From Ixodes scapularis (taxonomy: Eukaryota > Arthropoda > Arachnida > Ixodida > Ixodidae), in NCBI RefSeq assembly GCF_016920785.2, contig NW_024609836.1:61049930-61113929 (forward strand): a stretch of DNA of 64,000 nucleotides, read 5' to 3'. Positions 29,932 to 43,800 of this stretch are shown in pieces. A model generated the notes under the pieces. It did not search any database. It was not told where the DNA came from and saw only the letters and a list, made by a program, of their open reading frames with translations. The position numbers were made by a program, and so were the translations under genes. Positions within the stretch are counted from its first letter, which is position 1; each line of letters starts with the position of its first letter.

Positions 29932-31410
29932 CGAATTAATCCAACATCATGATCTCGCAATCTTTCTGCGGTATTTATGGCGAATTCGGGTAATTAATTG
30001 CCTTCGAGCCCTTTCCTGTGGCACCGGCGACCAAAAACGCGCCAGCGGCGCATCACGTCTTCACCTGAATGCAAGGCACAATAAATTTTTATTTGACTGG
30101 GCCGCGAGTGAGCTCTGTTAACTTCTTCGATCATTCTATGGTACCATGAGCACGCTGCATACGCCAACAACATAAATTACGACTCTTTGAGATGTGTGTA
30201 AACAGAAGCGGCTTTACAAAACTTTTCAAAATATAGGCATTACCACAGTCCGTACAGCTGACAGAATATTAAAATATAAAATCAATGAAAGGACAGATGT
30301 ATAAATCAGTGTGGTGCTGCCCGCACGCGCGTCAAATTTCAATAAACTTTGTTTGGATTTTCGATTAACTGTTGCCACGGAGGCTTGCCAGCGTCGTTTA
30401 CCATATTCTGTTTACTGTTAGTAGGGAGTTTTTGTAGATCGTTCCCATGACTCCGATAGTGATACCCGATACTGCGCCACCGCCTCCCTTGCGCATGCAT
30501 AGTGTCGTTATCGGGGCTATCGGGGGTATCGGAGCGATCTACTAAAACTCTCTCGTACTTTTTTTGGAATCCTCAGTCTTCTCGTTGAACCGACCCTCCT
30601 TGAAATTGTAATGCGTGTTCAAGTTTCAAACTGCATCACTATGCATACTTTTTTTTCAGCGGTGTAATACCTTGTTATTACAGAGTTGTAAAATAAAGTG
30701 ATGTATGATGCAGCCCGTGTTTCAGAGCAAACATACCTTGCTCAGGCCGGATAAATTCTTCTAAAAATGTTGACTTTCTTTGAAACATAAATTATCTTTC
30801 TCTTCGTTGTTTTTGCTATCTTGTCTCAGAGTACAAAAGGGTGCCTGTCTCGATGGCTTCGTTTGCCACTCGAACCCGCTATTTGCCGCCTCAGAGAGCA
30901 TTGTTTTGTTTGGTTCCCTATCCCGATTCGGATGTGACGATACCGGATACAGTCTGGCAGACAAGCTGCCCGACCTCTTGGAGCTCGGGAAAACGTCTGC
31001 TGGTAAATTGCCGGTACACGCCTGAGAAGCGCAACCCGAAAAGCTTGCACCCGCCAGCCTTTGACCACGCGAACGCCCTTGCCGAAGATATGGGAAAACT
31101 TTTTTTCAGGGAAAATGACCACTCGAATTGGCCATTACAAGCAATAACACACGACTAGCACAATGATCCATCCGCTCCAAATGACAACATCTTAACGACA
31201 CACAGCGACAGAAGAGAAATGAAGTACCGAATCTGCGCTAGCACTTTTGAAACCACGTCACCATGCGACCACGTAGCTACGTCAACACACCCGGGGTGGC
31301 ACGCAGGCATAAGGAAAATTGTTTCATGTGCTATGCAAGAGATGGTGCCGCTTCGCTTCATCTTCAACCTTCATCCTCAACTGTTTTTCCTTCTTTCTAT
31401 ACCTCACTAC
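29932..31410. other. Unassigned spacer between satellite relic and main array
   Basis: Contains the foldback at 30426-30550. Overlapping ORFs on both strands between 30780 and 31160 have no recognisable domain. AT-rich elsewhere. Confidence 0.4.
30426..30550. repeat. Small foldback element
   Basis: GAGTTTTTGTAGATCG (30426-30441) pairs, with one mismatch, with CGATCTACTAAAACTC (30535-30550). The interior arms carry CCGATA/TATCGG words that are also roughly complementary. About 125 bp in all, with no ORF. Confidence 0.65.
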
Positions 31411-31850
31411 GGTGTTCAAATGAAAACGGGTTCAAATGAGAAAGGGTCGAAACGCGAAAGGTTAAAACGCGAAGGGCGTTTTGCGAATGGGTTCAAACGA
31501 GAAGGGTTCAAATGAGAATGGGTTCAAATGAGACGGGTATAAATAAGAAAGGGTCGAAACGCGAAAGGTTAAAACGAGAAGGGCGTTTTGCGAATGGGTT
31601 CAAACGAGAAGGGTTCAAATGAGAATGGGTTCAAATGAGACGGGTACAAATAAGAAAGGGTCGAAACGCGAAAGGTTAAAACGCGAAGGGCGTTTTGCGA
31701 ATGGGTTCAAACGAGAAGGGTTCAAATGAGAATGGGTTCAAATGAGACGGGTATAAATAAGAAAGGGTCGAAACGCGAAAGGTTAAAACGAGAAGGGCGT
31801 TTTGCGAATGGGTTCAAACGAGAAGGGTTCAAATGAGAATGGGTTCAAAT

Positions 31851-34800
31851 AAGACGGGTATAAATAAGAAAGGGTCGAAACGCGAAAGGTTAAAACGAGA
31901 AGGGCGTTTTGCGAATGGGTTCAAACGAGAAGGGTTCAAATGAGAATGGGTTCAAATGAGACGGGTACAAATAAGAAAGGGTCGAAACGCGAAAGGTTAA
32001 AACGCGAAGGGCGTTTTGCGAATGGGTTCAAACGAGAAGGGTTCAAATGAGAATGGGTTCAAATGAGACGGGTATAAATAAGAAAGGGTCGAAACGCGAA
32101 AGGTTAAAACGAGAAGGGCGTTTTGCGAATGGGTTCAAACGAGAAGGGTTCAAATGAGAATGGGTTCAAATGAGACGGGTACAAATAAGAAAGGGTCGAA
32201 ACGCGAAAGGTTAAAACGCGAAGGGCGTTTTGCGAATGGGTTCAAACGAGAAGGGTTCAAATGAGAATGGGTTCAAATGAGACGGGTATAAATAAGAAAG
32301 GGTCGAAACGCGAAAGGTTAAAACGAGAAGGGCGTTTTGCGAATGGGTTCAAACGAGAAGGGTTCAAATGAGAATGGGTTCAAATGAGACGGGTATAAAT
32401 AAGAAAGGGTCGAAACGCGAAAGGTTAAAACGAGAAGGGCGTTTTGCGAATGGGTTCAAACGAGAAGGGTTCAAATGAGAATGGGTTCAAATGAGACGGG
32501 TATAAATAAGAAAGGGTCGAAACGCGAAAGGTTAAAACGCGAAGGGCGTTTTGCGAATGGGTTCAAACGAGAAGGGTTCAAATGAGAATGGGTTCAAATG
32601 AGACGGGTATAAATAAGAAAGGGTCGAAACGCGAAAGGTTAAAACGAGAAGGGCGTTTTGCGAATGGGTTCAAACGAGAAGGGTTCAAATGAGAATGGGT
32701 TCAAATGAGACGGGTACAAATAAGAAAGGGTCGAAACGCGAAAGGTTAAAACGCGAAGGGCGTTTTGCGAATGGGTTCAAACGAGAAGGGTTCAAATGAG
32801 AATGGGTTCAAATGAGACGGGTATAAATAAGAAAGGGTCGAAACGCGAAAGGTTAAAACGCGAAGGGCGTTTTGCGAATGGGTTCAAACGAGAAGGGTTC
32901 AAATGAGAATGGGTTCAAATGAGACGGGTATAAATAAGAAAGGGTCGAAACGCGAAAGGTTAAAACGAGAAGGGCGTTTTGCGAATGGGTTCAAACGAGA
33001 AGGGTTCAAATGAGAATGGGTTCAAATGAGACGGGTATAAATAAGAAAGGGTCGAAACGCGAAAGGTTAAAACGCGAAGGGCGTTTTGCGAATGGGTTCA
33101 AACGAGAAGGGTTCAAATGAGAATGGGTTCAAATGAGACGGGTATAAATAAGAAAGGGTCGAAACGCGAAAGGTTAAAACGAGAAGGGCGTTTTGCGAAT
33201 GGGTTCAAACGAGAAGGGTTCAAATGAGAATGGGTTCAAATGAGACGGGTACAAATAAGAAAGGGTCGAAACGCGAAAGGTTAAAACGCGAAGGGCGTTT
33301 TGCGAATGGGTTCAAACGAGAAGGGTTCAAATGAGAATGGGTTCAAATGAGAAGGGTATAAATAAGAAAGGGTCGAAACGCGAAAGGTTAAAACGAGAAG
33401 GGCGTTTTGCGAATGGGTTCAAACGAGAAGGGTTCAAATGAGAATGGGTTCAAATGAGACGGGTATAAATAAGAAAGGGTCGAAACGCGAAAGGTTAAAA
33501 CGAGAAGGGCGTTTTGCGAATGGGTTCAAACGAGAAGGGTTCAAATGAGAATGGGTTCAAATGAGACGGGTACAAATAAGAAAGGGTCGAAACGCGAAAG
33601 GTTAAAACGCGAAGGGCGTTTTGCGAATGGGTTCAAACGAGAAGGGTTCAAATGAGAATGGGTTCAAATGAGACGGGTATAAATAAGAAAGGGTCGAAAC
33701 GCGAAAGGTTAAAACGCGAGGGGCGTTTTGCGAATGGGTTCAAACGAGAAGGGTTCAAATGAGAATGGGTTCAAATGAGACGGGTACAAATAAGAAAGGG
33801 TCGAAACGCGAAAGGTTAAAACGAGAAGGGCGTTTTGCGAATGGGTTCAAACGAGAAGGGTTCAAATGAGAATGGGTTCAAATGAGACGGGTACAAATAA
33901 GAAAGGGTCGAAACGCGAAAGGTTAAAACGAGAAGGGCGTTTTGCGAATGGGTTCAAACGAGAAGGGTTCAAATGAGAATGGGTTCAAATGAGACGGGTA
34001 CAAATAAGAAAGGGTCGAAACGCGAAAGGTTAAAACGCGAAGGGCGTTTTGCGAATGGGTTCAAACGAGAAGGGTTCAAATGAGAATGGGTTCAAATGAG
34101 ACGGGTACAAATAAGAAAGGGTCGAAACGCGAAAGGTTAAAACGAGAAGGGCGTTTGCGAATGGGTTCAAACGAGAAGGGTTCAAATGAGAATGGGTTCA
34201 AATGAGACGGGTACAAATAAGAAAGGGTCGAAACGCGAAAGGTTAAAACGAGAAGGGCGTTTTGCGAATGGGTTCAAACGAGAAGGGTTCAAATGAGAAT
34301 GGGTTCAAATGAGACGGGTATAAATAAGAAAGGGTCGAAACGCGAAAGGTTAAAACGAGAAGGGCGTTTTGCGAATGGGTTCAAACGAGAAGGGTTCAAA
34401 TGAGAATGGGTTCAAATGAGACGGGTACAAATAAGAAAGGGTCGAAACGCGAAAGGTTAAAACGAGAAGGGCGTTTTGCGAATGGGTTCAAACGAGAAGG
34501 GTTCAAATGAGAATGGGTTCAAATGAGACGGGTACAAATAAGAAAGGGTCGAAACGCGAAAGGTTAAAACGAGAAGGGCGTTTTGCGAATGGGTTCAAAC
34601 GAGAAGGGTTCAAATTAGAATGGGCTCAAATGAGACGGGTACAAATAAGAAAGGGTCGAAACGCGAAAGGTTAAAACGAGAAGGGCGTTTTGCGAATGGG
34701 TTCAAACGAGAAGGGTTCAAATGAGAATGGGTTCAAATGAGACGGGTATAAATAAGAAAGGGTCGAAACGCGAAAGGTTAAAACGAGAAGGGCGTTTTGC

Positions 34801-37800
34801 GAATGGGTTCAAACGAGAAGGGTTCAAATGAGAATGGGTTCAAATGAGACGGGTACAAATAAGAAAGGGTCGAAACGCGAAAGGTTAAAACGCGAAGGGC
34901 GTTTTGCGAATGGGTTCAAACGAGAAGGGTTCAAATGAGAATGGGTTCAAATGAGACGGGTATAAATAAGAAAGGGTCGAAACGCGAAAGGTTAAAACGC
35001 GAAGGGCGTTTTGCGAATGGGTTCAAACGAGAAGGGTTCAAATGAGAATGGGTTCAAATGAGACGGGTATAAATAAGAAAGGGTCGAAACGCGAAAGGTT
35101 AAAACGCGAAGGGCGTTTTGCGAATGGGTTCAAACGAGAAGGGTTCAAATGAGAATGGGTTCAAATGAGACGGGTACAAATAAGAAAGGGTCGAAACGCG
35201 AAAGGTTAAAACGCGAAGGGCGTTTTGCGAATGGGTTCAAACGAGAAGGGTTCAAATGAGAATGGGTTCAAATGAGACGGGTACAAATAAGAAAGGGTCG
35301 AAACGCGAAAGGTTAAAACGCGAAGGGCGTTTTGCGAATGGGTTCAAACGAGAAGGGTTCAAATGAGAATGGGTTCAAATGAGACGGGTATAAATAAGAA
35401 AGGGTCGAAACGCGAAAGGTTAAAACGAGAAGGGCGTTTTGCGAATGGGTTCAAACGAGAAGGGTTCAAATGAGAATGGGTTCAAATGAGACGGGTATAA
35501 ATAAGAAAGGGTCGAAACGCGAAAGGTTAAAACGAGAAGGGCGTTTTGCGAATGGGTTCAAACGAGAAGGGTTCAAATGAGAATGGGTTCAAATGAGACG
35601 GGTACAAATAAGAAAGGGTCGAAACGCGAAAGGTTAAAACGCGAAGGGCGTTTTGCGAATGGGTTCAAACGAGAAGGGTTCAAATGAGAATGGGTTCAAA
35701 TGAGACGGGTATAAATAAGAAAGGGTCGAAACGCGAAAGGTTAAAACGCGAAGGGCGTTTTGCGAATGGGTTCAAACGAGAAGGGTTCAAATGAGAATGG
35801 GTTCAAATGAGACGGGTATAAATAAGAAAGGGTCGAAACGCGAAAGGTTAAAACGCGAAGGGCGTTTTGCGAATGGGTTCAAACGAGAAGGGTTCAAATG
35901 AGAATGGGTTCAAATGAGACGGGTATAAATAAGAAAGGGTCGAAACGCGAAAGGTTAAAACGCGAAGGGCGTTTTGCGAATGGGTTCAAACGAGAAGGGT
36001 TCAAATGAGAATGGGTTCAAATGAGACGGGTACAAATAAGAAAGGGTCGAAACGCGAAAGGTTAAAACGCGAAGGGCGTTTTGCGAATGGGTTCAAACGA
36101 GAAGGGTTCAAATGAGAATGGGTTCAAATGAGACGGGTACAAATAAGAAAGGGTCGAAACGCGAAAGGTTAAAACGCGAAGGGCGTTTTGCGAATGGGTT
36201 CAAACGAGAAGGGTTCAAATGAGAATGGGTTCAAATGAGACGGGTATAAATAAGAAAGGGTCGAAACGCGAAAGGTTAAAACGAGAAGGGCGTTTTGCGA
36301 ATGGGTTCAAACGAGAAGGGTTCAAATGAGAATGGGTTCAAATGAGACGGGTACAAATAAGAAAGGGTCGAAACGCGAAAGGTTAAAACGCGAAGGGCGT
36401 TTTGCGAATGGGTTCAAACGAGAAGGGTTCAAATGAGAATGGGTTCAAATGAGACGGGTATAAATAAGAAAGGGTCGAAACGCGAAAGGTTAAAACGCGA
36501 AGGGCGTTTTGCGAATGGGTTCAAACGAGAAGGGTTCAAATGAGAATGGGTTCAAATGAGACGGGTACAAATAAGAAAGGGTCAAAACGCGAAAGGTTAA
36601 AACGCGAAGGGCGTTTTGCGAATGGGTTCAAACGAGAAGGGTTCAAATGAGAATGGGTTCAAATGAGACGGGTACAAATAAGAAAGGGTCGAAACGCGAA
36701 AGGTTAAAACGCGAAGGGCGTTTTGCGAATGGGTTCAAACGAGAAGGGTTCAAATGAGAATGGGTTCAAATGAGACGGGTACAAATAAGAAAGGGTCGAA
36801 ACGCGAAAGGTTAAAACGCGAAGGGCGTTTTGCGAATGGGTTCAAACGAGAAGGGTTCAAATGAGAATGGGTTCAAATGAGACGGGTATAAATAAGAAAG
36901 GGTCGAAACGCGAAAGGTTAAAACGCGAAGGGCGTTTTGCGAATGGGTTCAAACGAGAAGGGTTCAAATGAGAATGGGTTCAAATGAGACGGGTATAAAT
37001 AAGAAAGGGTCGAAACGCGAAAGGTTAAAACGAGAAGGGCGTTTTGCGAATGGGTTCAAACGAGAAGGGTTCAAATGAGAATGGGTTCAAATAAGACGGG
37101 TATAAATAAGAAAGGGTCGAAACGCGAAAGGTTAAAACGAGAAGGGCGTTTTGCGAATGGGTTCAAACGAGAAGGGTTCAAATGAGAATGGGTTCAAATG
37201 AGACGGGTACAAATAAGAAAGGGTCGAAACGCGAAAGGTTAAAACGCGAAGGGCGTTTTGCGAATGGGTTCAAACGAGAAGGGTTCAAATGAGAATGGGT
37301 TCAAATGAGACGGGTATAAATAAGAAAGGGTCGAAACGCGAAAGGTTAAAACGAGAAGGGCGTTTTGCGAATGGGTTCAAACGAGAAGGGTTCAAATGAG
37401 AATGGGTTCAAATGAGACGGGTACAAATAAGAAAGGGTCGAAACGCGAAAGGTTAAAACGCGAAGGGCGTTTTGCGAATGGGTTCAAACGAGAAGGGTTC
37501 AAATGAGAATGGGTTCAAATGAGACGGGTATAAATAAGAAAGGGTCGAAACGCGAAAGGTTAAAACGAGAAGGGCGTTTTGCGAATGGGTTCAAACGAGA
37601 AGGGTTCAAATGAGAATGGGTTCAAATGAGACGGGTATAAATAAGAAAGGGTCGAAACGCGAAAGGTTAAAACGAGAAGGGCGTTTTGCGAATGGGTTCA
37701 AACGAGAAGGGTTCAAATGAGAATGGGTTCAAATGAGACGGGTACAAATAAGAAAGGGTCGAAACGCGAAAGGTTAAAACGCGAAGGGCGTTTTGCGAAT

Positions 37801-40800
37801 GGGTTCAAACGAGAAGGGTTCAAATGAGAATGGGTTCAAATGAGACGGGTATAAATAAGAAAGGGTCGAAACGCGAAAGGTTAAAACGAGAAGGGCGTTT
37901 TGCGAATGGGTTCAAACGAGAAGGGTTCAAATGAGAATGGGTTCAAATGAGACGGGTATAAATAAGAAAGGGTCGAAACGCGAAAGGTTAAAACGCGAAG
38001 GGCGTTTTGCGAATGGGTTCAAACGAGAAGGGTTCAAATGAGAATGGGTTCAAATGAGACGGGTATAAATAAGAAAGGGTCGAAACGCGAAAGGTTAAAA
38101 CGAGAAGGGCGTTTTGCGAATGGGTTCAAACGAGAAGGGTTCAAATGAGAATGGGTTCAAATGAGACGGGTACAAATAAGAAAGGGTCGAAACGCGAAAG
38201 GTTAAAACGCGAAGGGCGTTTTGCGAATGGGTTCAAACGAGAAGGGTTCAAATGAGAATGGGTTCAAATGAGAAGGGTATAAATAAGAAAGGGTCGAAAC
38301 GCGAAAGGTTAAAACGAGAAGGGCGTTTTGCGAATGGGTTCAAACGAGAAGGGTTCAAATGAGAATGGGTTCAAATGAGACGGGTATAAATAAGAAAGGG
38401 TCGAAACGCGAAAGGTTAAAACGAGAAGGGCGTTTTGCGAATGGGTTCAAACGAGAAGGGTTCAAATGAGAATGGGTTCAAATGAGACGGGTACAAATAA
38501 GAAAGGGTCGAAACGCGAAAGGTTAAAACGCGAAGGGCGTTTTGCGAATGGGTTCAAACGAGAAGGGTTCAAATGAGAATGGGTTCAAATGAGACGGGTA
38601 TAAATAAGAAAGGGTCGAAACGCGAAAGGTTAAAACGCGAGGGGCGTTTTGCGAATGGGTTCAAACGAGAAGGGTTCAAATGAGAATGGGTTCAAATGAG
38701 ACGGGTACAAATAAGAAAGGGTCGAAACGCGAAAGGTTAAAACGAGAAGGGCGTTTTGCGAATGGGTTCAAACGAGAAGGGTTCAAATGAGAATGGGTTC
38801 AAATGAGACGGGTACAAATAAGAAAGGGTCGAAACGCGAAAGGTTAAAACGAGAAGGGCGTTTTGCGAATGGGTTCAAACGAGAAGGGTTCAAATGAGAA
38901 TGGGTTCGAATGAGACGGGTACAAATAAGAAAGGGTCGAAACGCGAAAGGTTAAAACGCGAAGGGCGTTTTGCGAATGGGTTCAAACGAGAAGGGTTCAA
39001 ATGAGAATGGGTTCAAATGAGACGGGTACAAATAAGAAAGGGTCGAAACGCGAAAGGTTAAAACGAGAAGGGCGTTTGCGAATGGGTTCAAACGAGAAGG
39101 GTTCAAATGAGAATGGGTTCAAATGAGACGGGTACAAATAAGAAAGGGTCGAAACGCGAAAGGTTAAAACGAGAAGGGCGTTTTGCGAATGGGTTCAAAC
39201 GAGAAGGGTTCAAATGAGAATGGGTTCAAATGAGACGGGTATAAATAAGAAAGGGTCGAAACGCGAAAGGTTAAAACGAGAAGGGCGTTTTGCGAATGGG
39301 TTCAAACGAGAAGGGTTCAAATGAGAATGGGTTCAAATGAGACGGGTACAAATAAGAAAGGGTCGAAACGCGAAAGGTTAAAACGAGAAGGGCGTTTTGC
39401 GAATGGGTTCAAACGAGAAGGGTTCAAATGAGAATGGGTTCAAATGAGACGGGTACAAATAAGAAAGGGTCGAAACGCGAAAGGTTAAAACGAGAAGGGC
39501 GTTTTGCGAATGGGTTCAAACGAGAAGGGTTCAAATTAGAATGGGCTCAAATGAGACGGGTACAAATAAGAAAGGGTCGAAACGCGAAAGGTTAAAACGA
39601 GAAGGGCGTTTTGCGAATGGGTTCAAACGAGAAGGGTTCAAATGAGAATGGGTTCAAATGAGACGGGTATAAATAAGAAAGGGTCGAAACGCGAAAGGTT
39701 AAAACGAGAAGGGCGTTTTGCGAATGGGTTCAAACGAGAAGGGTTCAAATGAGAATGGGTTCAAATGAGACGGGTACAAATAAGAAAGGGTCGAAACGCG
39801 AAAGGTTAAAACGCGAAGGGCGTTTTGCGAATGGGTTCAAACGAGAAGGGTTCAAATGAGAATGGGTTCAAATGAGACGGGTATAAATAAGAAAGGGTCG
39901 AAACGCGAAAGGTTAAAACGCGAAGGGCGTTTTGCGAATGGGTTCAAACGAGAAGGGTTCAAATGAGAATGGGTTCAAATGAGACGGGTATAAATAAGAA
40001 AGGGTCGAAACGCGAAAGGTTAAAACGCGAAGGGCGTTTTGCGAATGGGTTCAAACGAGAAGGGTTCAAATGAGAATGGGTTCAAATGAGACGGGTACAA
40101 ATAAGAAAGGGTCGAAACGCGAAAGGTTAAAACGCGAAGGGCGTTTTGCGAATGGGTTCAAACGAGAAGGGTTCAAATGAGAATGGGTTCAAATGAGACG
40201 GGTACAAATAAGAAAGGGTCGAAACGCGAAAGGTTAAAACGCGAAGGGCGTTTTGCGAATGGGTTCAAACGAGAAGGGTTCAAATGAGAATGGGTTCAAA
40301 TGAGACGGGTATAAATAAGAAAGGGTCGAAACGCGAAAGGTTAAAACGAGAAGGGCGTTTTGCGAATGGGTTCAAACGAGAAGGGTTCAAATGAGAATGG
40401 GTTCAAATGAGACGGGTATAAATAAGAAAGGGTCGAAACGCGAAAGGTTAAAACGAGAAGGGCGTTTTGCGAATGGGTTCAAACGAGAAGGGTTCAAATG
40501 AGAATGGGTTCAAATGAGACGGGTACAAATAAGAAAGGGTCGAAACGCGAAAGGTTAAAACGCGAAGGGCGTTTTGCGAATGGGTTCAAACGAGAAGGGT
40601 TCAAATGAGAATGGGTTCAAATGAGACGGGTATAAATAAGAAAGGGTCGAAACGCGAAAGGTTAAAACGCGAAGGGCGTTTTGCGAATGGGTTCAAACGA
40701 GAAGGGTTCAAATGAGAATGGGTTCAAATGAGACGGGTATAAATAAGAAAGGGTCGAAACGCGAAAGGTTAAAACGCGAAGGGCGTTTTGCGAATGGGTT

Positions 40801-43800
40801 CAAACGAGAAGGGTTCAAATGAGAATGGGTTCAAATGAGACGGGTACAAATAAGAAAGGGTCGAAACGCGAAAGGTTAAAACGCGAAGGGCGTTTTGCGA
40901 ATGGGTTCAAACGAGAAGGGTTCAAATGAGAATGGGTTCAAATGAGACGGGTACAAATAAGAAAGGGTCGAAACGCGAAAGGTTAAAACGCGAAGGGCGT
41001 TTTGCGAATGGGTTCAAACGAGAAGGGTTCAAATGAGAATGGGTTCAAATGAGACGGGTATAAATAAGAAAGGGTCGAAACGCGAAAGGTTAAAACGAGA
41101 AGGGCGTTTTGCGAATGGGTTCAAACGAGAAGGGTTCAAATGAGAATGGGTTCAAATGAGACGGGTACAAATAAGAAAGGGTCGAAACGCGAAAGGTTAA
41201 AACGCGAAGGGCGTTTTGCGAATGGGTTCAAACGAGAAGGGTTCAAATGAGAATGGGTTCAAATGAGACGGGTATAAATAAGAAAGGGTCGAAACGCGAA
41301 AGGTTAAAACGCGAAGGGCGTTTTGCGAATGGGTTCAAACGAGAAGGGTTCAAATGAGAATGGGTTCAAATGAGACGGGTACAAATAAGAAAGGGTCAAA
41401 ACGCGAAAGGTTAAAACGCGAAGGGCGTTTTGCGAATGGGTTCAAACGAGAAGGGTTCAAATGAGAATGGGTTCAAATGAGACGGGTACAAATAAGAAAG
41501 GGTCGAAACGCGAAAGGTTAAAACGCGAAGGGCGTTTTGCGAATGGGTTCAAACGAGAAGGGTTCAAATGAGAATGGGTTCAAATGAGACGGGTACAAAT
41601 AAGAAAGGGTCGAAACGCGAAAGGTTAAAACGCGAAGGGCGTTTTGCGAATGGGTTCAAACGAGAAGGGTTCAAATGAGAATGGGTTCAAATGAGACGGG
41701 TATAAATAAGAAAGGGTCGAAACGCGAAAGGTTAAAACGCGAAGGGCGTTTTGCGAATGGGTTCAAACGAGAAGGGTTCAAATGAGAATGGGTTCAAATG
41801 AGACGGGTACAAATAAGAAAGGGTCGAAACGCGAAAGGTTAAAACGCGAAGGGCGTTTTGCGAATGGGTTCAAACGAGAAGGGTTCAAATGAGAATGGGT
41901 TCAAATGAGACGGGTACAAATAAGAAAGGGTCGAAACGCGAAAGGTTAAAACGCGAAGGGCGTTTTGCGAATGGGTTCAAACGAGAAGGGTTCAAATGAG
42001 AATGGGTTCAAATGAGACGGGTACAAATAAGAAAGGGTCGAAACGCGAAAGGTTAAAACGCGAAGGGCGTTTTGCGAATGGGTTCAAACGAGAAGGGTTC
42101 AAATGAGAATGGGTTCAAATGAGACGGGTATAAATAAGAAAGGGTCGAAACGCGAAAGGTTAAAACGAGAAGGGCGTTTTGCGAATGGGTTCAAACGAGA
42201 AGGGTTCAAATGAGAATGGGTTCAAATGAGACGGGTATAAATAAGAAAGGGTCGAAACGCGAAAGGTTAAAACGAGAAGGGCGTTTTGCGAATGGGTTCA
42301 AACGAGAAGGGTTCAAATGAGAATGGGTTCAAATGAGACGGGTACAAATAAGAAAGGGTCGAAACGCGAAAGGTTAAAACGCGAAGGGCGTTTTGCGAAT
42401 GGGTTCAAACGAGAAGGGTTCAAATGAGAATGGGTTCAAATGAGACGGGTACAAATAAGAAAGGGTCGAAACGCGAAAGGTTAAAACGAGAAGGGCGTTT
42501 TGCGAATGGGTTCAAACGAGAAGGGTTCAAATGAGAATGGGTTCAAATGAGACGGGTATAAATAAGAAAGGGTCGAAACGCGAAAGGTTAAAACGAGAAG
42601 GGCGTTTTGCGAATGGGTTCAAACGAGAAGGGTTCAAATGAGAATGGGTTCAAATGAGACGGGTATAAATAAGAAAGGGTCGAAACGCGAAAGGTTAAAA
42701 CGCGAAGGGCGTTTTGCGAATGGGTTCAAACGAGAAGGGTTCAAATGAGAATGGGTTCAAATGAGACGGGTATAAATAAGAAAGGGTCGAAACGCGAAAG
42801 GTTAAAACGCGAAGGGCGTTTTGCGAATGGGTTCAAACGAGAAGGGTTCAAATGAGAATGGGTTCAAATGAGACGGGTACAAATAAGAAAGGGTCGAAAC
42901 GCGAAAGGTTAAAACGCGAAGGGCGTTTTGCGAATGGGTTCAAACGAGAAGGGTTCAAATGAGAATGGGTTCAAATGAGACGGGTATAAATAAGAAAGGG
43001 TCGAAACGCGAAAGGTTAAAACGAGAAGGGCGTTTTGCGAATGGGTTCAAACGAGAAGGGTTCAAATGAGAATGGGTTCAAATGAGACGGGTACAAATAA
43101 GAAAGGGTCGAAACGCGAAAGGTTAAAACGCGAAGGGCGTTTTGCGAATGGGTTCAAACGAGAAGGGTTCAAATGAGAATGGGTTCAAATGAGACGGGTA
43201 TAAATAAGGAAGGGTCGAAACGCGAAAGGTTAAAACGAGAAGGGCGTTTTGCGAATGGGTTCAAACGAGAAGGGTTCAAATGAGAATGGGTTCAAATGAG
43301 ACGGGTATAAATAAGAAAGGGTCGAAACGCGAAAGGTTAAAACGAGAAGGGCGTTTTGCGAATGGGTTCAAACGAGAAGGGTTCAAATGAGAATGGGTTC
43401 AAATGAGACGGGTACAAATAAGAAAGGGTCGAAACGCGAAAGGTTAAAACGCGAAGGGCGTTTTGCGAATGGGTTCAAACGAGAAGGGTTCAAATGAGAA
43501 TGGGTTCAAATGAGACGGGTACAAATAAGAAAGGGTCGAAACGCGAAAGGTTAAAACGAGAAGGGCGTTTTGCGAATGGGTTCAAACGAGAAGGGTTCAA
43601 ATGAGAATGGGTTCAAATGAGACGGGTATAAATAAGAAAGGGTCGAAACGCGAAAGGTTAAAACGAGAAGGGCGTTTTGCGAATGGGTTCAAACGAGAAG
43701 GGTTCAAATGAGAATGGGTTCAAATGAGACGGGTATAAATAAGAAAGGGTCGAAACGCGAAAGGTTAAAACGCGAAGGGCGTTTTGCGAATGGGTTCAAA

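Noticed and set aside
30780..31160. Overlapping ORFs on both strands upstream of the satellite
   Set aside because: Three competing frames over the same bases, with no motif favouring any of them.
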